Source: Tenebrio molitor (lineage: Eukaryota > Arthropoda > Insecta > Coleoptera > Tenebrionidae). From it: a stretch of DNA of 64,000 nucleotides. The notes under the pieces are model-generated. The model searched no databases and was not told where the DNA came from. It worked only from the letters and a program-made list of their open reading frames with translations. Positions 44,870-55,732 of the stretch are shown here, piece by piece. The stretch is from NCBI RefSeq assembly GCF_963966145.1, contig NC_091046.1, positions 39,122,001 to 39,186,000 on the forward strand, written 5' to 3'. A program made the position numbers and the translations under genes. Every line of letters begins with the position of its first letter. The first letter of the stretch is position 1.

Positions 44870-45078
44870 AGTTGACTCAAGTTGCAAAAAACCACTTGTC
44901 ATTTGCAATAGCATTTTTTCAATATTTTGGAACCAAATAAAGGCACAAAGGGACCAGCAAATCATAGTTTAGATTGAATATTTTCCATGTAAGTACAGTT
45001 ATAAAGTAATTTCGAAGGATTAATGCCATAAAAATGCTGTTCCAACGGCAAAGTGGTTTTTTGCAACTTGAGTCAACT
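44870..45078. mobile_element. 209-bp MITE with AGTTGACTCAAGTTGC ends
   Basis: AGTTGACTCAAGTTGCAAAA is inverted at the right end (TTTTGCAACTTGAGTCAACT); arms about 27 bp. One end of a second copy is at 51000-51030. Confidence 0.85.
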
Positions 45079-45150
45079 GTAATGTAAAATGGGTTATTGA
45101 ATTATTGCAGCAATAATATTTAAAGACTATATTAATTTATAGTAATAAAA

Positions 45151-45214
45151 TGCAGAATTCCGTCTACAAAGCTTATCCATTACTAGGGATAAGCTTTGTA
45201 GACAGAATTCTGCA
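45151..45214. repeat. 64-nt almost perfect hairpin
   Basis: TGCAGAATTCCGTCTACAAA with GCTTATCC (45151-45178), an 8-nt loop ATTACTAG, then the inverse arm to 45214. 27 of 28 positions pair and the other is a possible G-U in RNA. It sits between SNU13 and SSR1. It could be a small foldback element end or a transcribed hairpin; no evidence of function. Confidence 0.7.
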
Positions 45215-45666
45215 ATTGTATACTCGTAGATGTGTTTCTTGTTTCTTTCACCAATCGAGAACATTCGAGTCTCTACTTTTTTGATGTTCAAAATAGTTCT
45301 TTTATATTATTCAGCAACTTCGTGTTAAAATTTGCACCCTCGCACTTCCTGGATTTATTTTGATGAGAAAGCGTTTTCAGCTTTTTAAAACGTCGCCGTC
45401 GGGTCATTTGAATTCTCTTTGGCCATGACGTCAGTGTTGTTAATTGGAATCTGGGAGTTTTCTTTGTGTAATGTTGGTGCTTGGTTGTCACTTTGACGCT
45501 TTCGAAAGTAATGATGTCATAAGAGAGGGGGTGCCATGTGTACAAGCGAGTTCCACGTCTCATCTGCAGTTGGCTGAAAAGTAGAATTGTTTGTTGGAAC
45601 TTACTTGGTTGGTTTCAGATCGCCGGATGATATTAGTGAAATTAGTTCAGTAAAAATCGCAGAAAT

Positions 45667-46940
45667 ATGAAGTCGTTTTTCCTGTTAGCTTTATTGGTGT
45701 TCCCAGCAATCATTTTTACTCTGGATAATGGTAAGTTTTTTCATTTTAAATAAATTTCCAAAAATCGGCGCCGCGAAGTACATTGACTTGTCCAATTTAC
45801 GTGGCAAACTCTTAACGAAAAAAATTGCATAAATTAATTGCCAATTTTGAGTTTTTCGTTAAGTGGCGTTTCCGTTAAAAATTTCAATCATTTTTGACCA
45901 GCTGAGTGTCAAGCATATGTGTTAGATATCACATGGTTACATAAACAAATATTATTTTGAATTGTACAGGTCACAAAGCAGTAGCATATGCTGAAGAAGA
46001 TCCTTTAGAAGATGAGGTGGAAGTTGAAGGAGAGGCTGATATTGAGGAAGTAGCAAGCACTGATGAGGAAGAAGAGGAAGAAAAAACGACAGCGTCGCCA
46101 GATGCAGACACAACGCTTCTGTTTGTTAAACCCATTGCAACAGCTTCCCAGTTAGGTTAGTAGACTTATTTTCATCATTTATGAATATTGAATATATTTC
46201 AAATAATTAAAAAATGTATTTATAGAGCTCCCAGCTGGAATTCCTGTTGAGTTCTTGGTAGGTTTTCGTAACAAGGGCAAGGAAGACTTTATTTTGGAAA
46301 CATTAGAAGCCTCATTCCGCTATCCCATGGATTTCAATTTTTACATCCAAAACTTTTCAACATTTGGTTATAACAAAGCGGTTCAACCTGAACAAGAGGC
46401 CACTCTGTTCTACAGTTTCATACCATCTGAAGCATTCGCAGGAAGGCCTTTCGGTTTAAACATCAATCTTGCATACAGAGATGCATCTGGAAACTCATTC
46501 CAGGAAGCTGTCTACAATGAAACAGTTCAAATAGTTGAACTTGAAGAAGGTAAATGTGTAAATTAAGTATTTGTGCAGTATGTTTGAATAATTGTTGATT
46601 TAGGTTTGGACGGTGAAACCTTCTTCTTATATGTGTTCTTGGTGGCCGGTGTTGTCCTGTTGTTAGTTATTGGACAACAAACTTTGTTATCTTTTGGAAA
46701 GAAACGCATCACTCGTAAGAGTGTGCCTGTTGAGACTGGTACAAGTAATCCAAATAATGTTGACTATGACTGGTTACCAAAACAAACGTTGGCCACATTA
46801 AGTGAGTATTTAGAAATGTTGGACTTTGACGAATCTAATTGATGTTTCTTGTAGACAAAGAAAAATCACACAAGTCTCCCAAATCAATTAAACAAAGCCC
46901 AAGACAGCGCAAAGTCAAGAGGTCCACAGGATCAGAATAG
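45667..46940 (+). CDS. SSR1: Translocon-associated protein subunit alpha (TRAP-alpha)
   Basis: ER membrane protein of the TRAP complex beside the Sec61 channel. Exons 45667-45730, 45970-46155, 46226-46549, 46604-46801 and 46855-46940 join to 285 residues. An N-terminal signal peptide (MKSFFLLALLVFPAIIFTLD) is followed by a strongly acidic luminal stretch (EVEVEGEADIEEVASTDEEE) that is typical of TRAP-alpha. The luminal beta domain contains IPVEFLVGFRNKG, SFRYPMDFNFYIQNFS and VQPEQEATLFYSFIPSEAF. One transmembrane helix (FFLYVFLVAGVVLLLVIG) precedes a basic cytosolic tail (KSPKSIKQSPRQRKVKRSTG) as in the family. Poly(A) hexamer at 47134. Confidence 0.95.
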
Positions 46941-47133
46941 TGATCATTTCTTGAGTTTATTTTTCATTTCACACCTACAACTTTCACATTTCATTTGTAC
47001 ATTAAACAGGAACATAAAATGATTATTACAAATGTTGCGAGTAGTTGTCTATTTATAATTTTGTATCCTGAGTTGTGATTTTTTTTTATTGTTGAATTAT
47101 TCCTCACATAGTAGTAGAGTTAAATTATGTGTA

Positions 47134-47139
47134 AATAAA
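47134..47139 (+). terminator. Candidate poly(A) signal of SSR1
   Basis: AATAAA about 195 bp after the stop codon. Confidence 0.5.
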
Positions 47140-47669
47140 AAATACGACCATCGTATTGAATAACGAATGAAATAAAACGTAACATTCTTTTTTAAATCAT
47201 TTTTTACTAACGATTTATCGGCATGATGTATTATACTCTCTAACATGTAACCCAACAGCCCCCCCCCCAATGGCTCAGCGCAGCGTAGCGTAGAACTAGA
47301 AGATCGAATACCACTAATTTCAAGCTTGAATGTTTGCGTAATCTTTGCTCACTTAGTATTCCATTTTAACAGGTACATAATCGTATTATGTATTTCAGTA
47401 GCTATTTTTTTACAAGTGATGATAGGATTTATTTCTGGATAAAAACAGTAGGTGGAGAAGTTGCAGACTCATATCATATTGAAAATGGAAAATAAACGAT
47501 GTAGTCTAACTACATACGAGTACATGCAAACAAATTTTATAATTTTCATACTTTTTGCGTATGTACGAGTACTTAGTTACAATGTTGCTTTAGAATTCTT
47601 CTCAGCCATATGTGATAGTTCGAGGAATTAACTTTGAGTGGGTTGATTTCTCTGAATAATGAAAAGCTA
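47140..47669. other. Spacer, nothing recognised
   Basis: Contains a short C-run (near 47260) and AT-rich sequence; no exon or element ends. Confidence 0.35.
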
Positions 47670-48427
47670 TACAGTGTGAACATAAAGTTTGGAACAAAAT
47701 TCATAATAGCGCGTAATTTAATATTTTTAAGATTATTTTTTCATGTTTATAACTTCCAATAGTTCATCAGCATTTTTGATCACATGTTCAAATCTGTTAC
47801 ATTATCCAAGTGAGAATAATTATAGTTCGTAAGTATTTTGTTTTAATTTTTCTTTAGTGACAACGTATTTTTCAATTTGACAGTAAGTGTCATCAATTGT
47901 TGAACATGAACGAACAACGATAATAGGTATAATATTTTTTTTGTATTTTTGATTTTGTACTCATGAAAAAATAATCCTACGAATACCCCTCGACAGTGAG
48001 AATAAATTGAAAAAAATTCTCCAGATTCGCCAGATGGCAATAGCCACTCGAGCCCTCCGGGCTCTCGGACACGTCGATTTTGTTTTAAAAAATGCCATCC
48101 TGTGACGTCCAATTTATTTAAATAACGTCATTGGTTTTTGGGCAACGATGTCATCACCAATTTTTTTAAATGACAACCCCCACTTTTTTACCTTTTTTAC
48201 CTAAAGGATGAATGAAAAAAATGGTATCTTATATACATAACAACTTTTTTGAGAAAATGACAAATTTTACTCCAAAAATTTAATTTAATTTTTAATGTAA
48301 AAATTTCAATTGACCTCAAACAAAAACATCTAAGGTTAACAATAAAATTTAACCCAAATGTTGATATTGTCCTCCGCCAACCATTTGGCATTGGCACTCA
48401 CTGACACTTTGTAGTCTTTGTACTATT

Positions 48428-49369
48428 GCGGGCAAAAAAACTGGGACATCAAGTTTCTGTCAGTTTTGAAAAATTCGATGTAGTTCAAGCTTTATTGTCA
48501 TTTTTTTTGACAGTATTCCAGCTGACAGTTTAAAAATTAATTTTATACTCCTATTTTCCATTTCCAAATGCCCTCTTCTTTTGATAAAGGTAGATTTTGA
48601 TTGGAACTTTGCATTAAATAAATATTCACTACGTGCTTACTAGAGATGAGCGATATTTCACTACCGGTGATTTTATCACCGTGACTCGGAAATCACGAGT
48701 AACCACCGTGATCAAATATTCGAAGTAACCGTGATTAGTGGTTTCACTACATATTTTCTTAAATTCTTAAATCGCTGGTTATTATGCAGTTACTTGCTTG
48801 TCGTTACCCGACACACAACAAAATAGAAATTGTAACTTTAGCATTTTCCTATTTTTCCTTACAGAATTATGTAACCTGAAATGTTATTACCATCTGGCAC
48901 TATTACAAAACAAAAGCTATCTTACTGAAAGGTAGCAATTTCTGCCAAGCTAAATCTGGAGTGATAACGTACCTGTTCTGTTCATGATAAGCCGGAGTGT
49001 AATAATACATTAATAATTATCTTTTAAATTATAGTTTATAAACTGCTTAAAATAACTGCATCAAATGTGTGTATTAAGTGATTTAGCGATAACGATTTCC
49101 TGTAAAAATTAGTCGTGATCAGTGATCACGGTAACTGTTTGAAATCACGGTGACTGAGAAATCACGGTCACCAGGAACGACGTTCTTGAAAAATCACCGC
49201 ATCGCTCATCTCTAGTGCTTACTTACAATCATTCCCTACAACCAAAGCCTACAACCTACAATACTTAATGGCAACGTCAATCAATTCAAAGTAGGGTTAG
49301 AATCAGGTAAGGGTTATTTCACATTAAAAGTCAAGACAATGACGTTGATGTCCCACTTTTTTTGCCCGC
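48428..49369. mobile_element. MITE with GCGGGCAAAAAAACTGGGAC ends (second level)
   Basis: GCGGGCAAAAAAACTGGGAC with ATCAA is inverted at 49345-49369 (TTGATGTCCCAC, TTTTTTTGCCCGC). It contains the hAT MITE at 48641. Confidence 0.8.
48641..49214. mobile_element. hAT-type MITE with perfect 8-bp target duplication
   Basis: Terminal repeats TAGAGATGAGCGAT and ATCGCTCATCTCTA. Flanked by GTGCTTAC at 48633-48640 and again at 49215-49222, an exact 8-bp duplication diagnostic of the hAT superfamily. 574 bp. Inside, subterminal GTGAT/ATCAC repeats (ATCACCGTGACTCGG and so on) are frequent, as expected for hAT transposase-binding sites. Confidence 0.93.
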
Positions 49370-49896
49370 GAAGCCCGCCCTAGCGCCCTAGTAACCCGTA
49401 ACCCCACTTTCGAGTCTTGTCATTTTGACATGTATAATTGAATTTTTTTAATAAACAATTGTCAAAACGTTGTCATGTTGGTATGAGCCAAACAGTGATT
49501 TTCATGATAATACGATTAGTCACACTGAGTGTCAACATTTTTTTAATGTAACCGAGCCTGCACCCTGACAAGCGAGCGTTTATTTCAAATTCGAAAAAGA
49601 TTTCTGCTGATTTCTCATTAAATATGTTTTGAAAATGAATTCGCGGAAGAAAGGTACGGGAAGTGAAGTGAACATAACTTTAACTGTGATTTGGTGTCAA
49701 ATTGTTATACAGCTGGTCCATATGACTTAGAAGATATACGGCAGAAAACTTGCGCTGAAATAGAGCAAATAAGCCACGACATTATTGAGCACAGTGTACT
49801 ATGGCGGCCAAAAAGTTTTAGCCGACAATTTCTGTCATTTCGTCGTTTATTAAAATAAATCTTCTTTTTTTTTGTCATTTTCTCAAAATTATTTAA

Positions 49897-50272
49897 GGTA
49901 CTATGGCGGACAATAAATTTAGGCCGGCAAATTTCTAACATTTCAAAAAAGTCAATGCAAGCGACCATTTATTGTCATTATGACTGATGTGTCAGTTTGT
50001 CAAACTGAAGGTTTTCAAGCTGTTTGGCGTTTCCTTCGCCTTTTTCGTAACTTACAGATCATGACGCACTTGCATAACTGATTTGTAGTAGCACTTCTCT
50101 CAAGTTCTCTCTGGTGCACGCTTCTTTTTCCAATTTTAATTTTGATTATCGCTGTCACGATGACAAGAATGACAAAAATCGAAAATGGGGTTAGTTGAAC
50201 ATAATGCCAGCTTCACATTTTAATGTCAACTCAATGACAGGCCGGCTTAAATTTATTGTCCGCCATAGTACC
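49897..50272. mobile_element. MITE with GGTACTATGGCGGACAATAA ends
   Basis: GGTACTATGGCGGACAATAA with ATTTAGGCCGG is inverted at 50240-50272. A related left end (TGTACTATGGCGGCCAAAAA) stands at 49795-49845, so an older copy lies beside it. Lies in the outer 47670 element. Confidence 0.85.
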
Positions 50273-50296
50273 AATTTTTTCCATGCGTCGTTTAGG

Positions 50297-50534
50297 TACA
50301 CTTGGTTGCAAAAAAAACGGGAACTGTCAGAATAACATTGACACATTTTTACAATTTTTCCATAGTGTGAACCCTTCTTACGAGAGATAGGTTAGAATTA
50401 ACGTCAAAATTCATTGACATTTAAAAAAATTATTTGATAGGTATTGTCAAGTATACAATTAATTGACAAATGGACAAAACAAAATTTACATTAGGGAAAT
50501 TTTCGTTTCCCGTTTTTTTTTGCAACCAACTGTA
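50297..50534. mobile_element. MITE with TACACTTGGTTGCAAAAAAA ends
   Basis: TACACTTGGTTGCAAAAAAA and TTTTTTTGCAACCAACTGTA are inverted with one mismatch. 238 bp, TA-flanked, also in the outer 47670 element. Confidence 0.85.
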
Positions 50535-50999
50535 GTATGTAGTTTAAAAAAATTGGTGATGACGTCACTGCGCAAAAACGAATGACGTCGTTTAAACAAG
50601 TTGCACGTCACATGATGGCATTTTTTGAAATAAAATCGACCTGTCCGAGCGATTTTTCGGAAAACGTCACATAATGCTGTTATGAATTTTGTTCCAAACT
50701 TTATGTTCATACTGTATGTATTAAATTGTACTGTAAAACCAAAAGAGGTTTTGAACTAAAAACTCTTTCATAGGTACTGTCGTGTTGTACAGACGGTCAG
50801 GATCAATCAGTAGGAACAGTATTAGAGAAAGAACACATTATCATTTTGAATGTTTATTGGATGAAACGAAACCGGTTCCTTTTGTCGTTGAAGGGCAACA
50901 ATAAATACAGGAAAATGCAGTTTACAAAGTATGTTTTCAAAGGAAATAGTTATTTACGGTAGAATTAAATATTATTATCGCACGCACGTGAATATTGTA

Positions 51000-51030
51000 T
51001 AGTTGACTCAAGCTGCAAAAAAACACTTTA
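51000..51030. repeat. Single end of the 44870 MITE family
   Basis: AGTTGACTCAAGCTGCAAAA matches the terminal repeat of the 44870-45078 MITE; no partner end was found nearby. Confidence 0.6.
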
Positions 51031-51199
51031 TTTCCCTAAAAGTTCGAATCCCAGGGAGTAATTTCTTGTTACTTACTTTACCAAAGTTAATTAAGTACAA
51101 AAGTTCTAATACCTCTCCGGAAAACTACTCTACAAAAATTGAAATCAAATTTACTTATCATTATTTTCAATAATGAATAATTAGTAATTTACGTTATAA

Positions 51200-51307
51200 G
51201 TCCGGTAGGTTACTTGTAACAGTACGAGTTAGACATTATGGACGAGGCGACGTTAGGAGCCGAGTCAAGAATGTCTAAACGAGTACCTGTTACAAGTACT
51301 ACCGGAT
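51200..51307. repeat. Foldback with CGAGGCGACGTTAGGAGCCGAG apex
   Basis: GTCCGGTAGGTTACTTGTAACA pairs with TGTTACAAGTACTACCGGAT, and TTAGACATT with AATGTCTAA. The apex is at 51243-51264. A second CCGGTAGGTG/CACCTACCGG foldback is at 51510-51575. Confidence 0.65.
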
Positions 51308-51509
51308 GTATATCGTAACGTATTTTATTTCATACTGGAAGTCTCTTGTGCATCATTATTTTATTTCAAAAATTAAAAAATCGCATTATATTGTGAAAAT
51401 AGCATCACCTCTTTTCCTGTGGCAACGGCGGTTGCTATTGTTTTTTTAGTTCGAATATTTTTTTACTTTTTCACTTTTCAATGTCAGATTTGATGTATAA
51501 AAAGAAAAC

Positions 51510-51575
51510 AGTCCGGTAGGTGTTGCTAAGTGACACTTTCCGGCTCTGATACTGTTATAACTCACCTACCGGACT
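51510..51575. repeat. Small foldback with AGTCCGGTAGGTG arms
   Basis: AGTCCGGTAGGTG and CACCTACCGGACT are exact inverses 66 bp apart end to end. Shares the CCGGTAG motif with the 51200 foldback. Confidence 0.6.
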
Positions 51576-53255
51576 CAAATTGATGATGCAATCGAGCATC
51601 TACCGGACAGTATGAAATAAATGAATTTAATTAAGGAGGAAAATCAGTTTAAATTATGTCGGGTCCGAACCCTGATCATCAAATTATTAACATCTGCAAT
51701 TAATCATACATGATTTAGTGTCGGCAGAACAAACGACAACGTTTAATGATTTTCACTGAAGACTGTTTAACAGAAATTTATGTGAAATAGTTGCATTATT
51801 TATTACACCTTAAGGCGTTCTGAACGTGACGAAATCTAAACCTCAGGAACTAATTCAATTTTATACGAAATATTTAAATAGGTTCGAAGTCTTGCTGTTT
51901 ATTTATTTAATTGGATCACAAACTACGTGACAGTTTGAAAAACACGAACATTTTACTCCCCTTGTTTGTTTACGTATAGATGATTTTCATAAAGGAGAAA
52001 TTTAAATTCCATATGTGTAATAATAATATTTTTTAATTACGTTTATTCGTAAACAGCAGTTAACATTTCAAATTAATTTGCATTCTATGTGCATGTTGTT
52101 ATTGAACATCGTTCAGGGAAAAACAACATTGTTTATGAGTTAAGCTCGAAGGAGTGTGTATCTTGAAGGATAAAATTGGTGGATGCGCCGGGTAAATAAT
52201 TGTCAAACAGAAGAAGTTAAAGTTGATCGTTTCATAAGAAATAAATAAAACTTGCGTGGGACTGGCTAGTGTCCGTTAGGAATACACTTCATTCGCTTCT
52301 AGTAAAAATAAATGTAAGTTTCCGAAAGTCGTTCATTAAATTTGATTTACTTCCCAAGTTCGGCAAAAAATCCACAGTGATAAATGAGTAATCTCCGGGC
52401 TTGGATACGGAAAAGGAGGAAAATATTTTTTGTTATCAATAAAAATGACAAACTCGTGGAGGGTGGAGGTAATTGATATCTGCATTGTGTACCAATCGAG
52501 CGACCGTTTGGAACCCAATTAAATCATCAGCTTTCGTCCAATCTCATCTTTCCTGAAATTCCTGCCGATGTTTATCCAGTCTTCTCCCTTTTCTAATCCT
52601 TTCACAGCTTATCACGTTTCGATCGGTTCCCTGCCCGGGGATAATCCAGGTGCCCTTGTGATAAAATCTTAAAACAACAAATAAATAATGTGGGACAGAT
52701 TTTTATACATTTATTTAACATATGTTAGGGAAGGCAACATCTGTGGATATAAACATTCAACATGTTTCATATTTAGTCTATGCGATTATATTTAACATCC
52801 ATGATACATTGTTCAGTTCAAGTGTCGCAACTTTTGTAAAAAGTTGCGGCTTCTACTTTAAAAAATTTCAACACTACAATGTCCTTGATTATAGTGTTAA
52901 AAATAATGGAAATGTTAATTAATTGTCAAGTACTTTCAAGTTAGGGCTCTTTGTGTTGAAAGTTATTGACAAGTGGTCCAGATAAATATAAAAATGTTAA
53001 ACAGAAGCTTAACTTAACCTAGAAATATTGAGTAGCACACGTAACATTAAATTATGTACAAATGATAGAGCAACTAGGTCCTTCGGACTGGATTTCACAC
53101 ATAAACTCTCTTTACAGCTCCATAAACAAATATATCGGTACACAACACACAGTACGAATTTGTTACAAAGTATTTAGTTCCCTTACAAATAAAACGAAGT
53201 GGTATGAGTCTCTTTAAGCGTAGTCTTTCTGTCAACATTGAGTTACCTTTAAAAA
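51576..53255. other. Receptor 3' UTR and spacer
   Basis: AT-rich; the last few hundred bases before 53256 are probably the 3' UTR of the receptor gene on the minus strand. No element recognised. Confidence 0.4.
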
Positions 53256-53846
53256 TTACAAAACCGTCTCATTGGTACACGTTCTGGGTCCGTTGACTAG
53301 GGAGTACCTGGAGGAGCCGTTCCTAGTCGAGACGGCACCTCTTATGAACAACTCCTTAAAAGTCTCCCTGAACTGTCTCGACATGCCGCAGTAGATAGCA
53401 AAGTTGATGGGATAACTCAGTATTATAAAAAAATTCGTAAACAAAATCAACGTATTCGCTACATAATAGTCCAAGAATTCTATAAACACGCTCGATAGAA
53501 TGTGCAACAGAGTAACCACCACTAGAGGAATCTCAACAATCAGGAATACGGTTACAACGACGATCAGCATGAGCGTGGTGCAGTTAGAGTCTCTCAGCTT
53601 CTTGCATTCGTTCTTTTGGTTCTTCTTTGATAAGAGTTGCTCTCTTCTTTGTTGCGCCTGTTTCAGTGCTCGAAACAGCAAGATGTTCAAGATGACGAGT
53701 GCCACGCACGGGATCAGATGCACGAATAATACCCTGAACATGAAGTAAGTTACGAAGTAGACATTTTCTGTCACGTAGACTTTCACCCAGTGAGCGTGTT
53801 CACGCTTGCACACGTGAGTTGTACGGTTGTTCCATAACACGTCCAC
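53256..53846 (-). CDS. SPR: Sex peptide/myoinhibitory peptide receptor, last coding exon
   Basis: The C-terminal exon (196 residues) of a class A neuropeptide GPCR. It reads through extracellular loop 2 (KREHAHWVKVYVTEN), TM5 (FVHLIPCVALVILNILLFRA), the third intracellular loop (KKNQKNECKKLRDSNCTTLM), TM6 (LIVVVTVFLIVEIPLVVVTL) and TM7 (ANTLILFTNFFIILSYPINF, with SYPINFAIY in the NPxxY position), then SRQFRETFKELFIRG and a tail ending RTCTNETVL. This set is characteristic of insect SPR/MIP receptors, which couple to Gi/o and act in post-mating behaviour and gut/peptide signalling. The acceptor is TTTATAG just above 53846. TM1-4 exons are not found up to the window end, so they lie beyond it or were missed. 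Confidence 0.87.
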   Translation of the reverse strand: MDVLWNNRTTHVCKREHAHWVKVYVTENVYFVTYFMFRVLFVHLIPCVALVILNILLFRALKQAQQRREQLLSKKNQKNECKKLRDSNCTTLMLIVVVTVFLIVEIPLVVVTLLHILSSVFIEFLDYYVANTLILFTNFFIILSYPINFAIYCGMSRQFRETFKELFIRGAVSTRNGSSRYSLVNGPRTCTNETVL

Positions 53847-55730
53847 CTATAAAATAAATAGAGATTTAGTGCAAAATCGGAGCCAGACTGCGGGTTCGTT
53901 ATAAATGCGGAGTGAAGCCTCAGCTTTCGTTTGAACAAAATGCTTCGGTGCGCTCAGACAAAATAAGAACAAGACAGTCGAACGCTATCGTTCTTTACTG
54001 GCGCTTTTGATGAACCACCATCGAATATCGCTTGAGATATTTTTAATTACTTTATTACGAGTGAAATAAGTCTGTATGTCGTTGATAAATGTTAAAAATA
54101 ATCGATCATGAAAAAACAAATGTAAAATTATTTTATTAAGAGAGGTCTCCATATTTTTCATAAAGATGATTTAAAACAATGAACTTTTGTATCCTTAACT
54201 TTAACAGGTGCTAATTTTTCATGTTTTTAAATAATTGTCAAGAATTAAGGTTAAAGCTAAATAAAAATAGAAAATTTATAATTTTTCTGGAATAAAGTTT
54301 ATTTTCCTTTGGAAAAGTTTTTCTGTACATATTTTATCAATAAACTTTTGACTCCAAGATTCTCTCTTAATAAAGTAGATGCAACCAGCAATGCACTCCC
54401 GCATCGATCCCGTCTGACGACTAAATCGAGACAAGCTGTACCATTCAAATTAAATTTTAATTAAAACCAGCCGCCATTGCAAAATTTCCCAAGACAAGTG
54501 AAAAAGTCGACTTCAGCACTTCCAGAATCATTAACTGGCAGACAAATCTTAGGGATTATTTCTGACGATTGTGTAGCCCCGCTGATAACAGTCTCGGCCA
54601 TAAATTTTGCGTGAAAGTGAGCTTTATGGTAAGTCAAAAATGAAGGCGACTAATAAATGTTCTCTAAACATATTTCGCTGTGATTAATGTTTGTTATCAA
54701 CGACGCACGACTGAAGCTCGCATGCTGAAGTTGTAACAGTCCATATTTTACCAGAGCCAAGGACCTGCCCCTCGTTCCACCCACTGCTGCAGGCAAATTC
54801 ACCGTTGCAAATCTGATGCAACACGTGCCAGTCGACGACCCCAACTTGGAATTTTTCATCAGCCTGAAACCTATTTAATGTTTTCCACAAGTGCGCCTTT
54901 TATTTTTCATTAAAGTTTTATTGTCGAGCCGCTGAAAAAATACCCGGAAACACATTTAAAACAATGAAAGCGTGTTTTATTGCAAGCGAAGGAAATGTAC
55001 CTGCCACCGTAATCGTTTCTCCGGAAGAAACGTTTTATTCTCAGATGTCTGCTCACAAAGAACAAGACTTCTATGCATTCGGTCAAGTTTAATGGATCGT
55101 AAATTCGTCACGTCGTGATGTGATGAAAGTGGACAAAAAATACCAGCGACTCTTTCATAAATTTGTTTTTGTCTTACAATTGTGCCGAAGTTCACTTGAT
55201 TGTACTCAACTGGAACGTATGAGTTGCTGAATATCAAATTAGGATCTTTGCGACGAATATAAAGCGGCGTAACAGATTTATCGACAACGCGTGATGAATT
55301 TTATTATCCAGAACTTTTCTTTGGAAACTGTTAGTTTCTTTGAGAGGGGAGAAACTTGGAAAGAAAAGAGGGATGTGAAACAATATATGACTCTCCTAAT
55401 ATTACCGTTATTCGATCTTCACGCTGAACAGAAGACTAAAGAAACTTTGTGCTTCTGATCAGCAGATCGGAGTGTCTACTCTTACAAAATGTAAAGCTTG
55501 TTTGGACGTCAATAATTCTGAAATTTAGTGTTTTGTTATACGTCTTTAACAATTTTGTCCATTTTGCACCAGGTGCTATTTCCAAATTCCAATTCAATGT
55601 TTTTTTGTGAGCACAAACGTCTGCTTGAATTTTAGGTTACCTTAGGTTGTTCAGTGACATTTTTGGTGATTTTGGTGATATTTGTAGTGACTTTTTTGTG
55701 GTGATTTCAGACTGTTGCAAAGCGATATAA
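53847..55730. other. Probable intron of the receptor gene
   Basis: Non-repetitive compared with its surroundings, somewhat higher GC, with no readable TM exon. It is upstream of the receptor's last exon. Confidence 0.4.
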
Positions 55731-55732
55731 AT

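Larger units (their letters stand above)
47670..50716. mobile_element. 3-kb composite: outer DNA element with nested MITEs
   Basis: The outer ends TACAGTGTGAACATAAAGTT and AACTTTATGTTCATACTGTA are inverted repeats, continuing TGGAACAAAATTCATAA. A second block of arm pairs further in: GTCGATTTTGTTTTAAAAAA..GCCATCCTGTGACGT (48071-48110) with its inverse at 50600-50650, and GATGTCATCACCAATTTTTT with its inverse near 50545. So the outer element is a large foldback; four other elements sit between its arms. No transposase frame. Confidence 0.8.

Noticed and set aside
47255..47285. C-homopolymer followed by GCGTAGCGTAG
   Set aside because: A short low-complexity run; no structure or repeat around it.
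54650..55237. Minus-strand frames upstream of the receptor exon, considered as 5' exons
   Set aside because: No TM1-4 pattern, no suitable splice sites; composition is consistent with chance.
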